A stretch of 64,000 bases of DNA from Brevundimonas fontaquae (GCF_017086445.1 NZ_CP070968.1:744001-808000), one strand, 5' to 3'. Shown: positions 23,633-33,503, counted from the first letter of the stretch. Translations and numbers: made by a program. The notes: generated by a model not told the origin, from the letters alone.

Positions 23633-24622
23633 ATGAACGCCGCCCACGACCACAGCCCCAGCCACCGGCATGACCACGATCATGCGGGTCACGGCCATGG
23701 GCATTCTCACAGCCACCACGGACACAGCCACGGCCACGGCGGACACAGCCATGGCCCGGTGGACACCGGCGACTGGCGCTATGCCGTCGGATTGGTGGTC
23801 AATCTGCTGTTCGTGGCGTGCGAATTCGGCGCGGGGCTGATCGCGGATTCGACCGCCCTGTTGGCCGACGCCGGGCATAATCTGTCGGACGTGCTGGGTC
23901 TGGCCATGGCGGGCGGCGCGGCCTGGCTGGCGCGACGCGGCGCGCATGGGGCGGCGGGCGGTCGGCGGACCTATGGGTTCGGCAAGGCGACGGTGCTGGC
24001 CGCGCTGGGCAATGCGCTGCTGCTGATCTTCGCCTGCGGGGCCATCGCGTTCGAGGCCGTGAGGCGGTTCAACGAGCCTGCGCCGGTCGGCTCGGGCGTC
24101 ATCATGGCGGTCGCCGGCATCGGCTTCGTCATCAACCTGGGCACGGCCCTGCTGTTCATGAAATCGCAGCACGACCTGAATGCGCGCGGCGCTTATCTGC
24201 ATATGATGGCCGACGCAGGCGTGTCGCTGGGCGTGGTGCTGGCGGGCGGGCTGATCATGATGACCGGCTGGTCGGTCGTCGATCCGCTGGTCAGCCTGGC
24301 GATCGTGGTCGTGATCCTGTGGTCGACCTGGGGCCTGCTGAAGGACTCGGTCAATCTGGCCATGGACGGCGCCCCGACGGGCGTGGACGTGCCGTCTTTG
24401 GAACAGGCGCTGGTCGGCCTGCCGGGCGTGCGAGCCGTGCATGATCTGCACGTCTGGGGACTGTCGACGACCGAGACGGCCCTGACCGCCCACCTGGTCC
24501 ACGACCGCGCGGACACGGCGGCCCTGATCTGCGAGGCCCAGGCCGTGGCGAAGCGCTACGCCATCGGCCATACGACCTTGCAGCTGGAGACCGAGCCTCT
24601 GCCGGATTGCCCGGGCTGCTGA
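23633..24622 (+). CDS. Cation diffusion facilitator (CzcD/ZitB-like metal exporter)
   Basis: A proton-coupled exporter of zinc or related divalent cations in the inner membrane. The first 40 residues are extremely His-rich (HDHSPSHRHDHDHAGHGHG and further HGHSH runs), forming a cytoplasmic metal-sensing tail. Six membrane segments follow. The transport site lies in LLADAGHNLSDVLG and YLHMMADAGVSLG (HxxxD on helices 2 and 5). The C-terminal ferredoxin-like domain (VRAVHDLHVWGLSTTETALTAHL) is intact, and the protein ends with a CPGC motif. The ATG follows GGCGAG. Probable control by the palindrome just upstream. Confidence 0.93.
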   Translation: MNAAHDHSPSHRHDHDHAGHGHGHSHSHHGHSHGHGGHSHGPVDTGDWRYAVGLVVNLLFVACEFGAGLIADSTALLADAGHNLSDVLGLAMAGGAAWLARRGAHGAAGGRRTYGFGKATVLAALGNALLLIFACGAIAFEAVRRFNEPAPVGSGVIMAVAGIGFVINLGTALLFMKSQHDLNARGAYLHMMADAGVSLGVVLAGGLIMMTGWSVVDPLVSLAIVVVILWSTWGLLKDSVNLAMDGAPTGVDVPSLEQALVGLPGVRAVHDLHVWGLSTTETALTAHLVHDRADTAALICEAQAVAKRYAIGHTTLQLETEPLPDCPGC

Positions 24623-24626
24623 ACCC

Positions 24627-25484
24627 TTAGGCCTGTTCGAACGTCACCGGCGCGCCCCAGAATTGGGACACCAGTTCCGACTGCGGCCCGGCCTGGCCGG
24701 TGGTCAGGAAGTCGCGGCGCCCGCTGTCGCCCAGATCGTATTCGGGGTGCGCCTTGAAATAGCGCTCCAGCGCATCCGCCACCGCCGTCGGCTGTTCGAT
24801 CAGAACGGTGCCGGCCGGCAGGGCCTGGGCGAACAGTTCGGCGACGATCTCATAGTGGGTGCAGCCCAGGATGGCCTTGTCCGGGTAGCGGCCGATGCGG
24901 CGACGCAGCGCATCGACGTGGTCGTCGATCACCACCTTCAGCTCCTCCGGCGGCGCACCCAGCTCGATCAGGCCCGCCAGGCCGGGGCAGGGTTCGGAAA
25001 AGACGGCGATGTCCTCGCGCCGTTTGTCGATCTCGATCTCATAAACGCGGCTGATGGCCGTGGCGGCGGTGCAGAAGACGCCGGTGATGTCGATGGAGGC
25101 GACCTTCTCGCCCTCCTGCGGGCGCTCGGCCTCGAAGCTCCACGGCTTGCCGGTCGCCGCCTCGATGGTCGGAACGATGATGCCCAGGATGTTGACCGGG
25201 CGGCCCAGACGCTCGCGAAGACCCGGCAGCCAGGTCTGTTGCAGACGGCGAAGCGCAATGGCGCTGGCGGTGTTGCAGGCCAGGACGACGACGGAGGCGC
25301 CGGCCTCGAACAGCCTTTCGCAGCCGGTTTTCGTCAGTTCGACGATGTCTTCGCCGCCGCGCCCGCCATAGGGGGCGTGGGCCTGGTCGGCCAGATAGAC
25401 GAAGTCCCGCTGGGGGAAGCGCCGGGTCAGTTCGCGGTGGACGGTCAGGCCGCCCACGCCGGAGTCGAAAACGCCAATAGCCAT
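24627..25484 (-). CDS. murI: Glutamate racemase
   Basis: Makes D-glutamate for peptidoglycan. The two catalytic cysteines are Cys70 in VVLACNTASA and the one in AILGCTHYE near residue 205. Also diagnostic are IGVFDSGVGGLTVHREL at the N-terminus and YLADQAHAPYG. The 285 residues are slightly longer than average, with a C-terminal tail (TTGQAGPQSELVSQFWGAPV) common in alphaproteobacterial enzymes. It is convergent with the metal exporter, four bases apart, with no terminator between. Confidence 0.95.
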   Translation of the reverse strand: MAIGVFDSGVGGLTVHRELTRRFPQRDFVYLADQAHAPYGGRGGEDIVELTKTGCERLFEAGASVVVLACNTASAIALRRLQQTWLPGLRERLGRPVNILGIIVPTIEAATGKPWSFEAERPQEGEKVASIDITGVFCTAATAISRVYEIEIDKRREDIAVFSEPCPGLAGLIELGAPPEELKVVIDDHVDALRRRIGRYPDKAILGCTHYEIVAELFAQALPAGTVLIEQPTAVADALERYFKAHPEYDLGDSGRRDFLTTGQAGPQSELVSQFWGAPVTFEQA

Positions 25485-25614
25485 GGCCCGGCTTTAGAAC
25501 AGTGCGACGACGTATCCAACCGGATTGGCGACAAGTTTATCCCCGCGTCAGGTGACGGGGGCGATCCATGCGCCTAAGTGTAGCGCTGACCATGATCTTG
25601 TTTCGGAGCATTCC

Positions 25615-27813
25615 ATGCATAGACGCCAGCTTCTCATCGCGGGCGGCAGCCTGATGGCCCTGTCGGCCTGTGCCTCAACGGGGGCTTCCACAGGCGCGAC
25701 CTCGGGCGGGTCCGCCGCGGCGCCGTCCGCCGCCAGCGTCGCCGAGGAAGCGCGCATCGCCCGCGCCGTCCTGCCCAGCCAGACGCCGCGCGCCGAGCTG
25801 CTGCAGGCCTGGACCGGGAAGTATGATGGCGTTCCGCCCTTCGACAAGGTGACGCCGGCCAAGCTGCGCGAAGCCATGCTGGAAGGCATCGAACTGCAAC
25901 GCGCCGACATCGCCGCCATCGCCAACAACCCCGAGGCCCCGACGTTCGCCAACACCATGGCGGCGCTGGAGCTGGCCGGCGAGCCGCTGGACCGGGCGTC
26001 CAACGTCTATGGCGTGATGACCTCCAACATCGGCGGCGAAGCCTATGACGCGGTCGACACCGAGCTGTCGCCACTGCTGTCCGCTGCTTCTGACGAGATC
26101 ACCTTCAACGAGAAGCTGTTCCAGCGGGTCAAGACCGTCGCCGACACCGCGGACGCGGCGGGCCTCAGCGCCCAGCAGAAGCGTCTGGCCGAGCGTCGCC
26201 GCGACTCCTTCGTCCGTTCGGGCGCCAATCTGGACGCGGCCGGCAAGGCCGAACTGGGCCGGATCAACACCGCCCTGTCCAACGCATTCACCCGCTTCGG
26301 CCAGAAGGTCGTCGCCGACGAGAATTCCTGGACGCTGATCCCCAACGAAGCCGGTCTGGCGGGCCTGCCGGCCTCGAACAAGGCGGCCGCCGCCAGCGCC
26401 GCGCGCAGCCGCAACCTGCAAGGCTGGGCGATCCTGAACACGCGTTCGGCGGTCGATCCCTTCCTGACCTTCGCCGACGATCGGGCCCTGCGTGAGCAGG
26501 TCTGGAAGAAGTTCGTCAATCGCGGCGACAACGGCGACGCCAACGACACCAACTCGACCATCGCCGAGATCGTGAAGCTGCGCGACCAACGCGCCAAGCT
26601 GCTGGGCTATCGCAACCACGCCGAACTGCGCATGCAGGACACGATGGCCAAGACCCCGGCCAATGCTCAGGTTCTGATGGATCGCGTCTGGACGCCGGCC
26701 AAGGCCCGCGTCGCCGAGGAAGTCGCCGACATGAAGGCGATCGCCGGCTTCGACATCGAGCCGTGGGACTACCTCTACTTCGCCGAGAAGGTGCGTAAGG
26801 CCAAGTACGACCTGGATCAGAACCAGCTGAAGCCCTACTTCGAGCTGAACGCGGTCCGCGCCGGCTCCTTCGCCATGGCCGAGCGCCTGTACGGCTTCCA
26901 GTTCAAGAAGCTGCCCAAGGGATCGGTGCCGACCTTCGAGCCCGACGTCGAGGCCTATGAGGTCTATGACAAGAGCCGGGACGGCCGCCTGATCGGTCTG
27001 TACTACACCGACGACTACGCCCGTCCGGGCAAGCGTTCGGGCGCCTGGATGACCACCTATCGGTCCTTCTCGCAGTTGGACGGCTCCAAGGTCATTCTGG
27101 CCTCGAACAACAACAACTTCACCAAGCCGGAGCCGGGCGAGCCCGTGCTGATCTCGCTGGACGACGCCGAGACCCTGTTCCACGAGTTCGGCCACGCCCT
27201 GCACTACCTGTCGTCGGTGGTGACCTATCCGTCATACGGCAATACGCCGCGCGACTTCGTCGAATATCCGTCGCAGGTGCACGAGCACTGGGTGCTGAGC
27301 CGGCCGATCCTGGACGGCTATCTGAAGCACTATCAGACGGGCGCGGCCATGCCGGCCGAACTGGTCAACAAGATCGAGGCCGCCGCCACGTTCAACCAGG
27401 GCTATGCGACGGTCAGCTATCTGTCTTCGGCGATCGTGGATATGGACCTGCACACCCAGGCCGTGCCCCCGACCGACATCGACGCGTTCGAAAAGGCCAG
27501 CCTGGCGCGGATCGGCATGCCCAAGGAGATCGTGATGCGGCACCGCCTGCCGCAGTTCAATCACCTGTTCACGTCGGACGCCTATTCGGCGGGCTACTAC
27601 AGCTATCTGTGGTCCGAGACGATGGACGCCGACACCTGGGCCTATTTCGAAGAGTCGGGCGACGTGTTCAATCCGGACATCGCCGGCCGCTTCAAGTCGA
27701 TCATGCTGGCTCCCGGCAACACCACGGACCGCGCCGAAGCCTATCGCGCCTTCCGCGGCCGCGACCCGGACGTGGCGGCCCTGCTGAAGGTCCGGGGCTT
27801 CCCTGTTTCTTGA
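25615..27813 (+). CDS. M3-family oligopeptidase lipoprotein (Dcp-like)
   Basis: A zinc metallopeptidase of family M3 (oligopeptidase A/dipeptidyl carboxypeptidase). The zinc motif HEFGHALH is preceded by DDAETLF, and a further conserved block is DFVEYPSQVHEHWVL. The N-terminus is a lipoprotein signal with a lipobox (LMALSAC), followed by a Thr/Ser/Gly/Ala-rich linker, so the enzyme is periplasmic or outer-membrane attached. The ATG has CGGAG six bases upstream. The 732-residue length fits Dcp. The 3' end carries hairpin element copy B and a terminator. Confidence 0.93.
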   Translation: MHRRQLLIAGGSLMALSACASTGASTGATSGGSAAAPSAASVAEEARIARAVLPSQTPRAELLQAWTGKYDGVPPFDKVTPAKLREAMLEGIELQRADIAAIANNPEAPTFANTMAALELAGEPLDRASNVYGVMTSNIGGEAYDAVDTELSPLLSAASDEITFNEKLFQRVKTVADTADAAGLSAQQKRLAERRRDSFVRSGANLDAAGKAELGRINTALSNAFTRFGQKVVADENSWTLIPNEAGLAGLPASNKAAAASAARSRNLQGWAILNTRSAVDPFLTFADDRALREQVWKKFVNRGDNGDANDTNSTIAEIVKLRDQRAKLLGYRNHAELRMQDTMAKTPANAQVLMDRVWTPAKARVAEEVADMKAIAGFDIEPWDYLYFAEKVRKAKYDLDQNQLKPYFELNAVRAGSFAMAERLYGFQFKKLPKGSVPTFEPDVEAYEVYDKSRDGRLIGLYYTDDYARPGKRSGAWMTTYRSFSQLDGSKVILASNNNNFTKPEPGEPVLISLDDAETLFHEFGHALHYLSSVVTYPSYGNTPRDFVEYPSQVHEHWVLSRPILDGYLKHYQTGAAMPAELVNKIEAAATFNQGYATVSYLSSAIVDMDLHTQAVPPTDIDAFEKASLARIGMPKEIVMRHRLPQFNHLFTSDAYSAGYYSYLWSETMDADTWAYFEESGDVFNPDIAGRFKSIMLAPGNTTDRAEAYRAFRGRDPDVAALLKVRGFPVS

Positions 27814-27819
27814 TAAAGG

Positions 27820-27849
27820 GCGCTACCGCGCTTCGCGCTGCTTGAGCGC
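27820..27849 (+). repeat. Hairpin repeat element, copy B
   Basis: GCGCTAcCGC, inner hairpin GCGC-TTC-GCGC, then TGCTTGAGCGC. It has the same flanks and outer GCGCT/AGCGC pairing as copy A but a shorter inner stem. It begins 7 bases after the M3 peptidase stop and is followed 13 bases later by a GCGA-loop terminator, as in copy A. Confidence 0.6.
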
Positions 27850-27862
27850 AATCGCAAATGTG

Positions 27863-27897
27863 ACGGCCGGCGGAGCGATCCGTCGGCCGTTTCGTTT
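27863..27897 (+). terminator. Terminator of the M3 peptidase gene
   Basis: A 12-bp stem (ACGGCCGGCGGA with TCCGTCGGCCGT, one G-T pair) is closed by GCGA and followed by TTTCGTTT. The apex GGA-GCGA-TCC is identical to the mdh terminator. Confidence 0.75.
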
Positions 27898-27951
27898 GGC
27901 TGAAACCTGCCCTAGAGCAGGTCGAGACCCGCGCAGATCCCGGAACACCGC

Positions 27952-28917
27952 ATGACCGTCGTCGCCTCCTACGTCTATCGTGACGGTCAGCGCGTACGAG
28001 AGGCGCCGCTGACGCCCGAGGGGCTGGCGCTGGAGCCGGGCGAGTTCGTCTGGATCGGCCTTTACGATCCGACGGACGCGGAGATCGAGACCCTGGTCGA
28101 TCGGTTCAAGCTGCATCCGCTGGCGGTCGAGGACGCCCTGGCGGCGCACCAGATGCCCAAGGTCGAGGTCTATGGTCGCGAACTGTTCGTCGTGGCGCGC
28201 ACGGCTTTGAAGATCGACGATCGCATCGCCTACGGCGAAACGCACGTCTTCGTCGGCGACGACCATGTGGTCAGCATCCGCCACGGCTCGGCCCGCGCCC
28301 ACAACCATTTGCGCACACAGCTGGAAGCCTCGCCCCTGCAGCTGAAAAAGGGTCCCGATTTCGTCCTGCACGGCATTCTGGACTTCATCGTCGACGCCTA
28401 TGCCCCCATCGTCGACGACGTCGAGGACAGCGTACTGGAGATGGAGCAGCGGACGCTGGACGCCTTCCTGTCGCGCCTGGAAATCCGGCGGCTGTTCACC
28501 CTTCGCCGCGAGCTGCTGAAGTTCCGGCGCATCCTGGGGCCGATGGAAGAGGTGCTGGGACGGCTTCAGTCGCTGGACCTGCCCTGTATCGATCCGGATG
28601 TAAGGCCCTATTTCCGCGACGTGGGCGACCACGTGCGGCGGGTGAACAGCCGGTTGGGGGGATTGAACGACATCCTGTCGTCGGTGTTCGAAGTGGCCAA
28701 CCTGCTGGAGCAGCAGCGTCAGGGGCTGATCACGCGCAAGCTGGCCGCCTGGGCCGCCATCCTGGCGGTGCCGACGGCCATCGCCGGCATCTACGGCATG
28801 AACTTCGAACACATGCCCGAGCTGCGCTGGGAATACGGATACTATGCGGTCTTGGTCGTGATCGCGGCCATCTGCGCGGCGCTGTATGTGACGTTCAAAC
28901 GGACGAAGTGGCTGTAG
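27952..28917 (+). CDS. corA: CorA-family divalent-cation transporter
   Basis: A pentameric magnesium/cobalt channel of the inner membrane. The signature YGMNFEHMPEL lies at the end of the first of two C-terminal transmembrane helices (LAAWAAILAVPTAIAGI and YYAVLVVIAAICAALYVTF). The long cytoplasmic N-terminal domain is complete, including HPLAVEDALAAHQMPKVEVY and the LGGLNDILSSVFEVANLLEQQR stalk helix. At 321 residues it is full length. The stop abuts that of the convergent ppc gene directly. Confidence 0.94.
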   Translation: MTVVASYVYRDGQRVREAPLTPEGLALEPGEFVWIGLYDPTDAEIETLVDRFKLHPLAVEDALAAHQMPKVEVYGRELFVVARTALKIDDRIAYGETHVFVGDDHVVSIRHGSARAHNHLRTQLEASPLQLKKGPDFVLHGILDFIVDAYAPIVDDVEDSVLEMEQRTLDAFLSRLEIRRLFTLRRELLKFRRILGPMEEVLGRLQSLDLPCIDPDVRPYFRDVGDHVRRVNSRLGGLNDILSSVFEVANLLEQQRQGLITRKLAAWAAILAVPTAIAGIYGMNFEHMPELRWEYGYYAVLVVIAAICAALYVTFKRTKWL

Positions 28918-31617
28918 TCAGCCGCTGTTTCGCAAGCCCGCCGCCACGCCGTTGATGGCCAGAAGGATGCCTTCGCGGACGCGGGGGTCGTCGTCGCCTG
29001 CGCGGCGGCGGCGGATCAGTTCGATCTGGACGTGGTTCAGCGGCTCGACATAGGGCATGCGCAGCCGGATCAGCCGGTCCAGTTCGGGCTGGCCGCCCAG
29101 CAGAGCGTCATGGCCGGTGATGGCCAGGATGGCGTCATGGGTGCGCTGCCACTCCTCGCGGATTTCGCCATAGATGCGTGAGGCAAGAGAGGCGTCGGGC
29201 ACCAGGGTCGCGTAGCGACGGGCGATGGTCATGTCGGACTTGGCCATGACCATCTCCATGTTCTGAACCAGCGTCTTGAAGAAGGGCCAGGCCTCGGCCA
29301 TCGCCTTCAACTCGCCCATGTCCTTGCCCTGCACCGCCGAGCCGAAACCGAACCAGCCGGGCAGCATGACCCGGCTTTGCGACCAGCTGAACACCCAGGG
29401 AATGGCCCGCAGATCCTCGATCCGCGTCGAGGCGGTGCGCGACGACGGGCGCGAGCCGATCTTCAGATCGGCGATCTCGGCGATGGGGGTGGCGGCGCGG
29501 TAGTAGTCGACGAAGCCGTCGGTCTCATAGACCAGCTTGCGATAGGCGGCCATCGAACGCGCCGACAGGTCCGACAGGGTCGCGCCGTGTTCGGCGGTGA
29601 AGGCGTGGTCCGTCCCCTTACCCAGCGAGGCCAGCATGGCGCCGCAGGTCAGGGCGTCCAGATTGCGAAGCGCGATCTCCGGCTCGCCGTATTTGTTGGC
29701 GATGACCTCGCCCTGTTCGGTGGTGCGGATGCGGCCCTGGACCGTGCCTTCGGGCTGGGCCAGGACGCCGGCGAAGGACGAACCGCCGCCGCGCCCGACC
29801 GTGCCGCCGCGCCCATGGAACAGTTGCAGCTTCAGCCCGTGCTTCTGCGTCACCTCGACCAAGGCGCGCGAGGCCTCGTGCAACTCCCAGCCCGAGGTCA
29901 GGTAGGAGCCGTCCTTGTTCGAATCCGAATAGCCGATCATCACCTCCTGCACGCCTCGCGCCTTGGCGACGGCGAGGGCGGACGGCTCCTGCAGCAGCCG
30001 CTCCAGCGTTGGGCGGGCGGCGCGAAGGTCTTCAATGGTCTCGAACAGGGGCGCGGCCTGGATGGGACAGGCGGCGGGGTCTTCGGGTCGGTAGAGACCG
30101 ACTTCCTTGAGCAGCAGATAGACTTCCAGCAGGTCGGACGCCGCATCCGTCTTGGACACGATATGGGTGCGGATCGCCTGGGCGCCGAAGGCGGCGAGCG
30201 CGGTCGCCGCCGCCTGAAGGATGGCGCGTTCCTTCAGCGTTTCCGGTTCATAGTCGGCATAGGGGCTGAACAGCAGGCGCGACGAGGCCAGTTCGGCGGC
30301 CAGCACCTTCAGCCGGCCCTCTTCGTCCAGCGTCAGATAGTCGAGTTCGACGCCCGCGACCTTCAGCAGGTCGGAGACGACGCGTTCATGGACGTCGGCA
30401 TTCTGGCGCATGTCCAGTGTCGCCATATGGAAGCCGAACACCTCGACCGCCGTGATCAGATCGCTGAGCCGGTCGTCGGCGAAGACGCCGCCGTGGTGCC
30501 ACACCAGGCTGTCGTGAAGCGTCTTCAGATCGGCCTCGAAGGCGTCGGGGCCGGGATAAGGTTCAGCCTGGACCGCGGGGCGACGGGGCGGTGGAGCGTC
30601 GCCCAGCTTCTCGTGCGTGGCGGCGAGGCGGGCATAGACGCCGGTCAGGGCGCGACGATAGGGCTCGTCCGCGCGGTGGGGCGACGGATCATGGGCGGCG
30701 TCGGCCAGGGCCTGAAGCGCGGGCGACACCTGGGCCAGTTCGGCGGCGAGGCTGAGTTCGGCGCCCAGGGCGTGCACCTCCTCCAGATAGAAGGTCAGCA
30801 CGGCCCGCGCCTGGGTGCGGAAGGCGGCGGCCATCACCGTGGCGTCCACGTTCGGATTGCCGTCGCGGTCGCCGCCGACCCAGGTGCCGACGCGCATGAA
30901 GGGCCTCAGCTCGGGCGCCTCCAGCAACCGCCGCCAGGCCGACAACTGCTTGGGCGCGACGTGCAGGAAGATGCGGTCCAGGAAGGAGACGACGGTGTCG
31001 ATCTCGTCCTGCACCACCAGGCCCTGGGTGCGGACCAGGCGCGTGGCCCACAGGATGACGATCTGGCGGCGCAGCGGTTCGGCGATGGCGTCCAGGGTGC
31101 AGGCGTCGCCGGCCTTGTCGCAGGCGTCCAGCAGGTCGGTGATGGCGGCGATGCGGTCGATGACGCTCTTGCGCCGGACCTCGGACGGGTGGGCGGTCAG
31201 GACGGGCGAGATCAGCGACTGATCCAGCAGGGCGCGCACGGCCTCGCGGTCCACGCCCTGGTCGGCCAGACGCTTCAGCGCGCCTTCCGGCGTGTCGGGC
31301 CGGGCGCCGGCTTCGGCCTGGCTCTGGGCGCGACGGCGGGTGGAGCGGTCCTCGGCGATATTGGCCAGCAGCGAGAACAATGCGAAGCCGTGCGCCAGAC
31401 CGGCCGCCTGATCCACCGACATCGCGGTCAGCAGCTTCTCCAGACGCTTGGCGGGGTGCGAAGCCGGGTCGCGGTGATAGGCGATCGAGGCCTGTCGCAC
31501 CGCCTCGACATGGTCGAACAGGGCCTGACCGCCCTCGTCGCGGATGATGTCGCCCAGAATGCCGCCCAGCAGTCGAACTTCGTCACGCAGGGCGTCGTCG
31601 GCGGCGGGGCTCATCAT
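28918..31617 (-). CDS. ppc: Phosphoenolpyruvate carboxylase
   Basis: Anaplerotic enzyme making oxaloacetate from PEP and bicarbonate. The catalytic histidine is in LTAHPSEVRRKSV and the second signature in FHGRGGTVGRGGGSSFAGVL. The conserved QSRVMLPGWFGFGSAV and the C-terminal GVAAGLRNSG (normally ending NTG) are present. I start at MMSPAADDAL, eight bases after AGGA; a start 63 bases earlier adds a tail without homology signs. The 899-residue length is normal. Confidence 0.96.
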   Translation of the reverse strand: MMSPAADDALRDEVRLLGGILGDIIRDEGGQALFDHVEAVRQASIAYHRDPASHPAKRLEKLLTAMSVDQAAGLAHGFALFSLLANIAEDRSTRRRAQSQAEAGARPDTPEGALKRLADQGVDREAVRALLDQSLISPVLTAHPSEVRRKSVIDRIAAITDLLDACDKAGDACTLDAIAEPLRRQIVILWATRLVRTQGLVVQDEIDTVVSFLDRIFLHVAPKQLSAWRRLLEAPELRPFMRVGTWVGGDRDGNPNVDATVMAAAFRTQARAVLTFYLEEVHALGAELSLAAELAQVSPALQALADAAHDPSPHRADEPYRRALTGVYARLAATHEKLGDAPPPRRPAVQAEPYPGPDAFEADLKTLHDSLVWHHGGVFADDRLSDLITAVEVFGFHMATLDMRQNADVHERVVSDLLKVAGVELDYLTLDEEGRLKVLAAELASSRLLFSPYADYEPETLKERAILQAAATALAAFGAQAIRTHIVSKTDAASDLLEVYLLLKEVGLYRPEDPAACPIQAAPLFETIEDLRAARPTLERLLQEPSALAVAKARGVQEVMIGYSDSNKDGSYLTSGWELHEASRALVEVTQKHGLKLQLFHGRGGTVGRGGGSSFAGVLAQPEGTVQGRIRTTEQGEVIANKYGEPEIALRNLDALTCGAMLASLGKGTDHAFTAEHGATLSDLSARSMAAYRKLVYETDGFVDYYRAATPIAEIADLKIGSRPSSRTASTRIEDLRAIPWVFSWSQSRVMLPGWFGFGSAVQGKDMGELKAMAEAWPFFKTLVQNMEMVMAKSDMTIARRYATLVPDASLASRIYGEIREEWQRTHDAILAITGHDALLGGQPELDRLIRLRMPYVEPLNHVQIELIRRRRAGDDDPRVREGILLAINGVAAGLRNSG

Positions 31618-31808
31618 CTCATATATCCTGGGTAGGCGCGGGGAGGTCGGCATCTGGAAGGGCGAAGTCGCCCGCGTCAACGCACGATCCGTGACAGCCG
31701 CTCCCAGAAATCACCGCGTCGATCATGGTGAACCGCCCGTTAGGGTTTCTTAACCGACGGCGCCCGATGATGCGGGCGTAGGATTCCAGATCGGTTCCAC
31801 TCTTGCCC

Positions 31809-32999
31809 ATGTTCGCCAAACGCCAATCCGCACTCGCCGCCACCGCCGGGACCGCCCCGCGCGGCAAGGACGGCCCGAGCCTGAAACCTGTCGTCGACGC
31901 CCTGAAGAAGCCGCCGGTTGCCGCAGGTCTGGCGGGCTTGCTTCTGCTCAGCACCAGCGCCCTGTTCCTGACGGTGCTGGGTGATCCCAAGGCGGGAACA
32001 CCCTCGGCCCATGTCGCGCTGGAACGCGAGGCGCCCGCAGCGCGAGCGCCGGCGCCGACGGGCTTCGAAGCCTTCTCCATGGGCGCGATGGGGCTGTATC
32101 AAAATCTGGCGGGCGGCGCCGATCCGGCCGCAGGCGGCGACGCCGTCATCACCCTGCCGGACGGCGGCAGCGTCTCGGGTCAGGGCGCACCCATCACGGC
32201 GCCGGTCCACGCGGCCTCGCCCTTGGCCAAGGCGCCCATCGCCGGCCTGTCGCAGCCCGGATCGAACGGTCCCCTGCCGATGATCGCGCCCGACGGCCGC
32301 GTGCCGGCCCAGGCCTATGCTCGCCCGTTCCGTCCGAACGGCAAGCCGCGCGTGTCGCTGATCGTCGGCGGGCTGGGCCTGAACGCCGTCACCACCCGCG
32401 CGGCGATCGAACGCCTGCCGCCGGAGGTCACGCTCAGCTTCGTGCCCTATGCCGACAATCTGCAGGGCTGGATCGACCAGGCGCGCGCGCAGGGCCATGA
32501 GGTCATGCTGGAAATGCCGATGGAGCCGACCGGCTATCCCGACAACGACCCCGGCCCCTATACGCTGCTGGCCGACGGCGGCGCCGACGACGTAACCGCC
32601 AAGATGGACTGGCTGCTGAGCCGCGCCACCGGCTATTTCGGCGTGACCAACTATCTAGGCGACCGGTTCGCCGGCTCGGACACGGGCATGAACGCCTTCC
32701 TGAGCGTCCTGCGCCAGCGTGGCGTCGCCTTCCTGGACGACGGCTCGTTCCAGCGTCGGCCGGGCGCCTGGGCGCGGGCCAGCGCGGACCGCGTCATCGA
32801 CCGGACCCAGTCGCCCGCCGCCATCGTCGCCGCCCTGAATGGTCTGGAGGCCCAGGCCAAGCTGCGCGGTTCGGCCCTGGGGGCCGGCTTCAGCTATCCG
32901 GTGACGGTCGAGGCCGCCGCCCGCTGGACCGCCGGTCTGGAACAGCGCGGCCTGCAACTGGCGCCGGCATCGTCCCTGTCGATGCGGCCGGGGCGCTAG
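31809..32999 (+). CDS. Divergent polysaccharide deacetylase family protein
   Basis: An envelope protein with one N-terminal membrane anchor (VAAGLAGLLLLSTSALFLTVLG, about residues 37-58), a variable Ala/Pro linker to about residue 175, and a divergent polysaccharide deacetylase (DUF610-type) domain. Family blocks visible are PRVSLIVGGLGLNAVTTRAAIERLPPEVTLSFVPYA, GHEVMLEMPMEP, GVTNYLGDRF and GVAFLDDG. The substrate is unknown. It is translationally coupled to rppH (TAGTG). In relatives it often follows a ctpA protease gene, which is not here. Confidence 0.88.
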   Translation: MFAKRQSALAATAGTAPRGKDGPSLKPVVDALKKPPVAAGLAGLLLLSTSALFLTVLGDPKAGTPSAHVALEREAPAARAPAPTGFEAFSMGAMGLYQNLAGGADPAAGGDAVITLPDGGSVSGQGAPITAPVHAASPLAKAPIAGLSQPGSNGPLPMIAPDGRVPAQAYARPFRPNGKPRVSLIVGGLGLNAVTTRAAIERLPPEVTLSFVPYADNLQGWIDQARAQGHEVMLEMPMEPTGYPDNDPGPYTLLADGGADDVTAKMDWLLSRATGYFGVTNYLGDRFAGSDTGMNAFLSVLRQRGVAFLDDGSFQRRPGAWARASADRVIDRTQSPAAIVAALNGLEAQAKLRGSALGAGFSYPVTVEAAARWTAGLEQRGLQLAPASSLSMRPGR

Positions 33000-33475
33000 T
33001 GTCCGATCTCGACGCCTATCGGCCCAATGTCGGGGTCGTGCTGTTCAACCGCGAGGGTCTGGTCTGGTACGGCCAGCGGCACGCCACGCCCGGCCCGCAT
33101 AACTGGCAGTTCCCGCAAGGCGGCGTCGATGCGGGTGAGGATCTGGAAGCCGCCGCCCGCCGCGAACTGCATGAGGAAACCGGCGTCACCTCGATCGAAC
33201 TGCTGGCGCGGACGGACGACTGGATCCTGTACGACTTCCCGCCCGAAGCCATGAACAACGCCAAGGCCTGGCGCGGTTTCAAGGGGCAGAAGCAGCAGTG
33301 GTTCGCGTTCCGCTTCACCGGCGACGAGTGCGAGATCGATCTTGCGGCCGACGACGAGGTCGAGTTCGACGCCTGGCGCTGGGGGCCGTTGTCGGACGCC
33401 TGCGACCTGATCGTGCCGTTCAAACGGCCGGCCTATGAACAGGTCGTCGCCGCCTTCTCGCACCTGGCGGCATAG
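32999..33475 (+). CDS. rppH: RNA pyrophosphohydrolase (Nudix)
   Basis: Removes pyrophosphate from 5'-triphosphate RNA, triggering decay. The Nudix box GGVDAGEDLEAAARRELHEETGV is complete at about residues 40-62. The N-terminus YRPNVGVVLFNREGLVWYGQR and the WQFPQGG block are typical of RppH, and so is the C-terminal VPFKRPAYEQVV. The start is a GTG that shares one base with the preceding stop codon. The 158-residue length is normal. It ends at a bidirectional terminator. Confidence 0.95.
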   Translation: MSDLDAYRPNVGVVLFNREGLVWYGQRHATPGPHNWQFPQGGVDAGEDLEAAARRELHEETGVTSIELLARTDDWILYDFPPEAMNNAKAWRGFKGQKQQWFAFRFTGDECEIDLAADDEVEFDAWRWGPLSDACDLIVPFKRPAYEQVVAAFSHLAA

Positions 33476-33503
33476 AAAAAGGGCGGCGCGAACGCCGCCC
33501 TTT
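33476..33503. terminator. Bidirectional terminator between rppH and hsp20
   Basis: AAAGGGCGGCG-CGAA-CGCCGCCCTTT. The A run on the left and T run on the right serve both convergent genes. Confidence 0.85.

Noticed and set aside
25540..25572. Hairpin-like CCCCG...CGGGG upstream of the M3 peptidase, considered as a terminator.
   Set aside because: The stem is 5 bp and has no T run, and both flanking genes are divergent at this point.
29377..31635. Long plus-strand frame (about 750 codons) opposite ppc.
   Set aside because: It is the antisense shadow of PEP carboxylase; its composition (G/Q/R/A-rich) is typical of such shadows.
31735..31756. CtrA-like sequence (GTTA-N7-TTAAC) before the deacetylase gene.
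   Set aside because: The left half has two mismatches to TTAA, so the site is below what can be supported.
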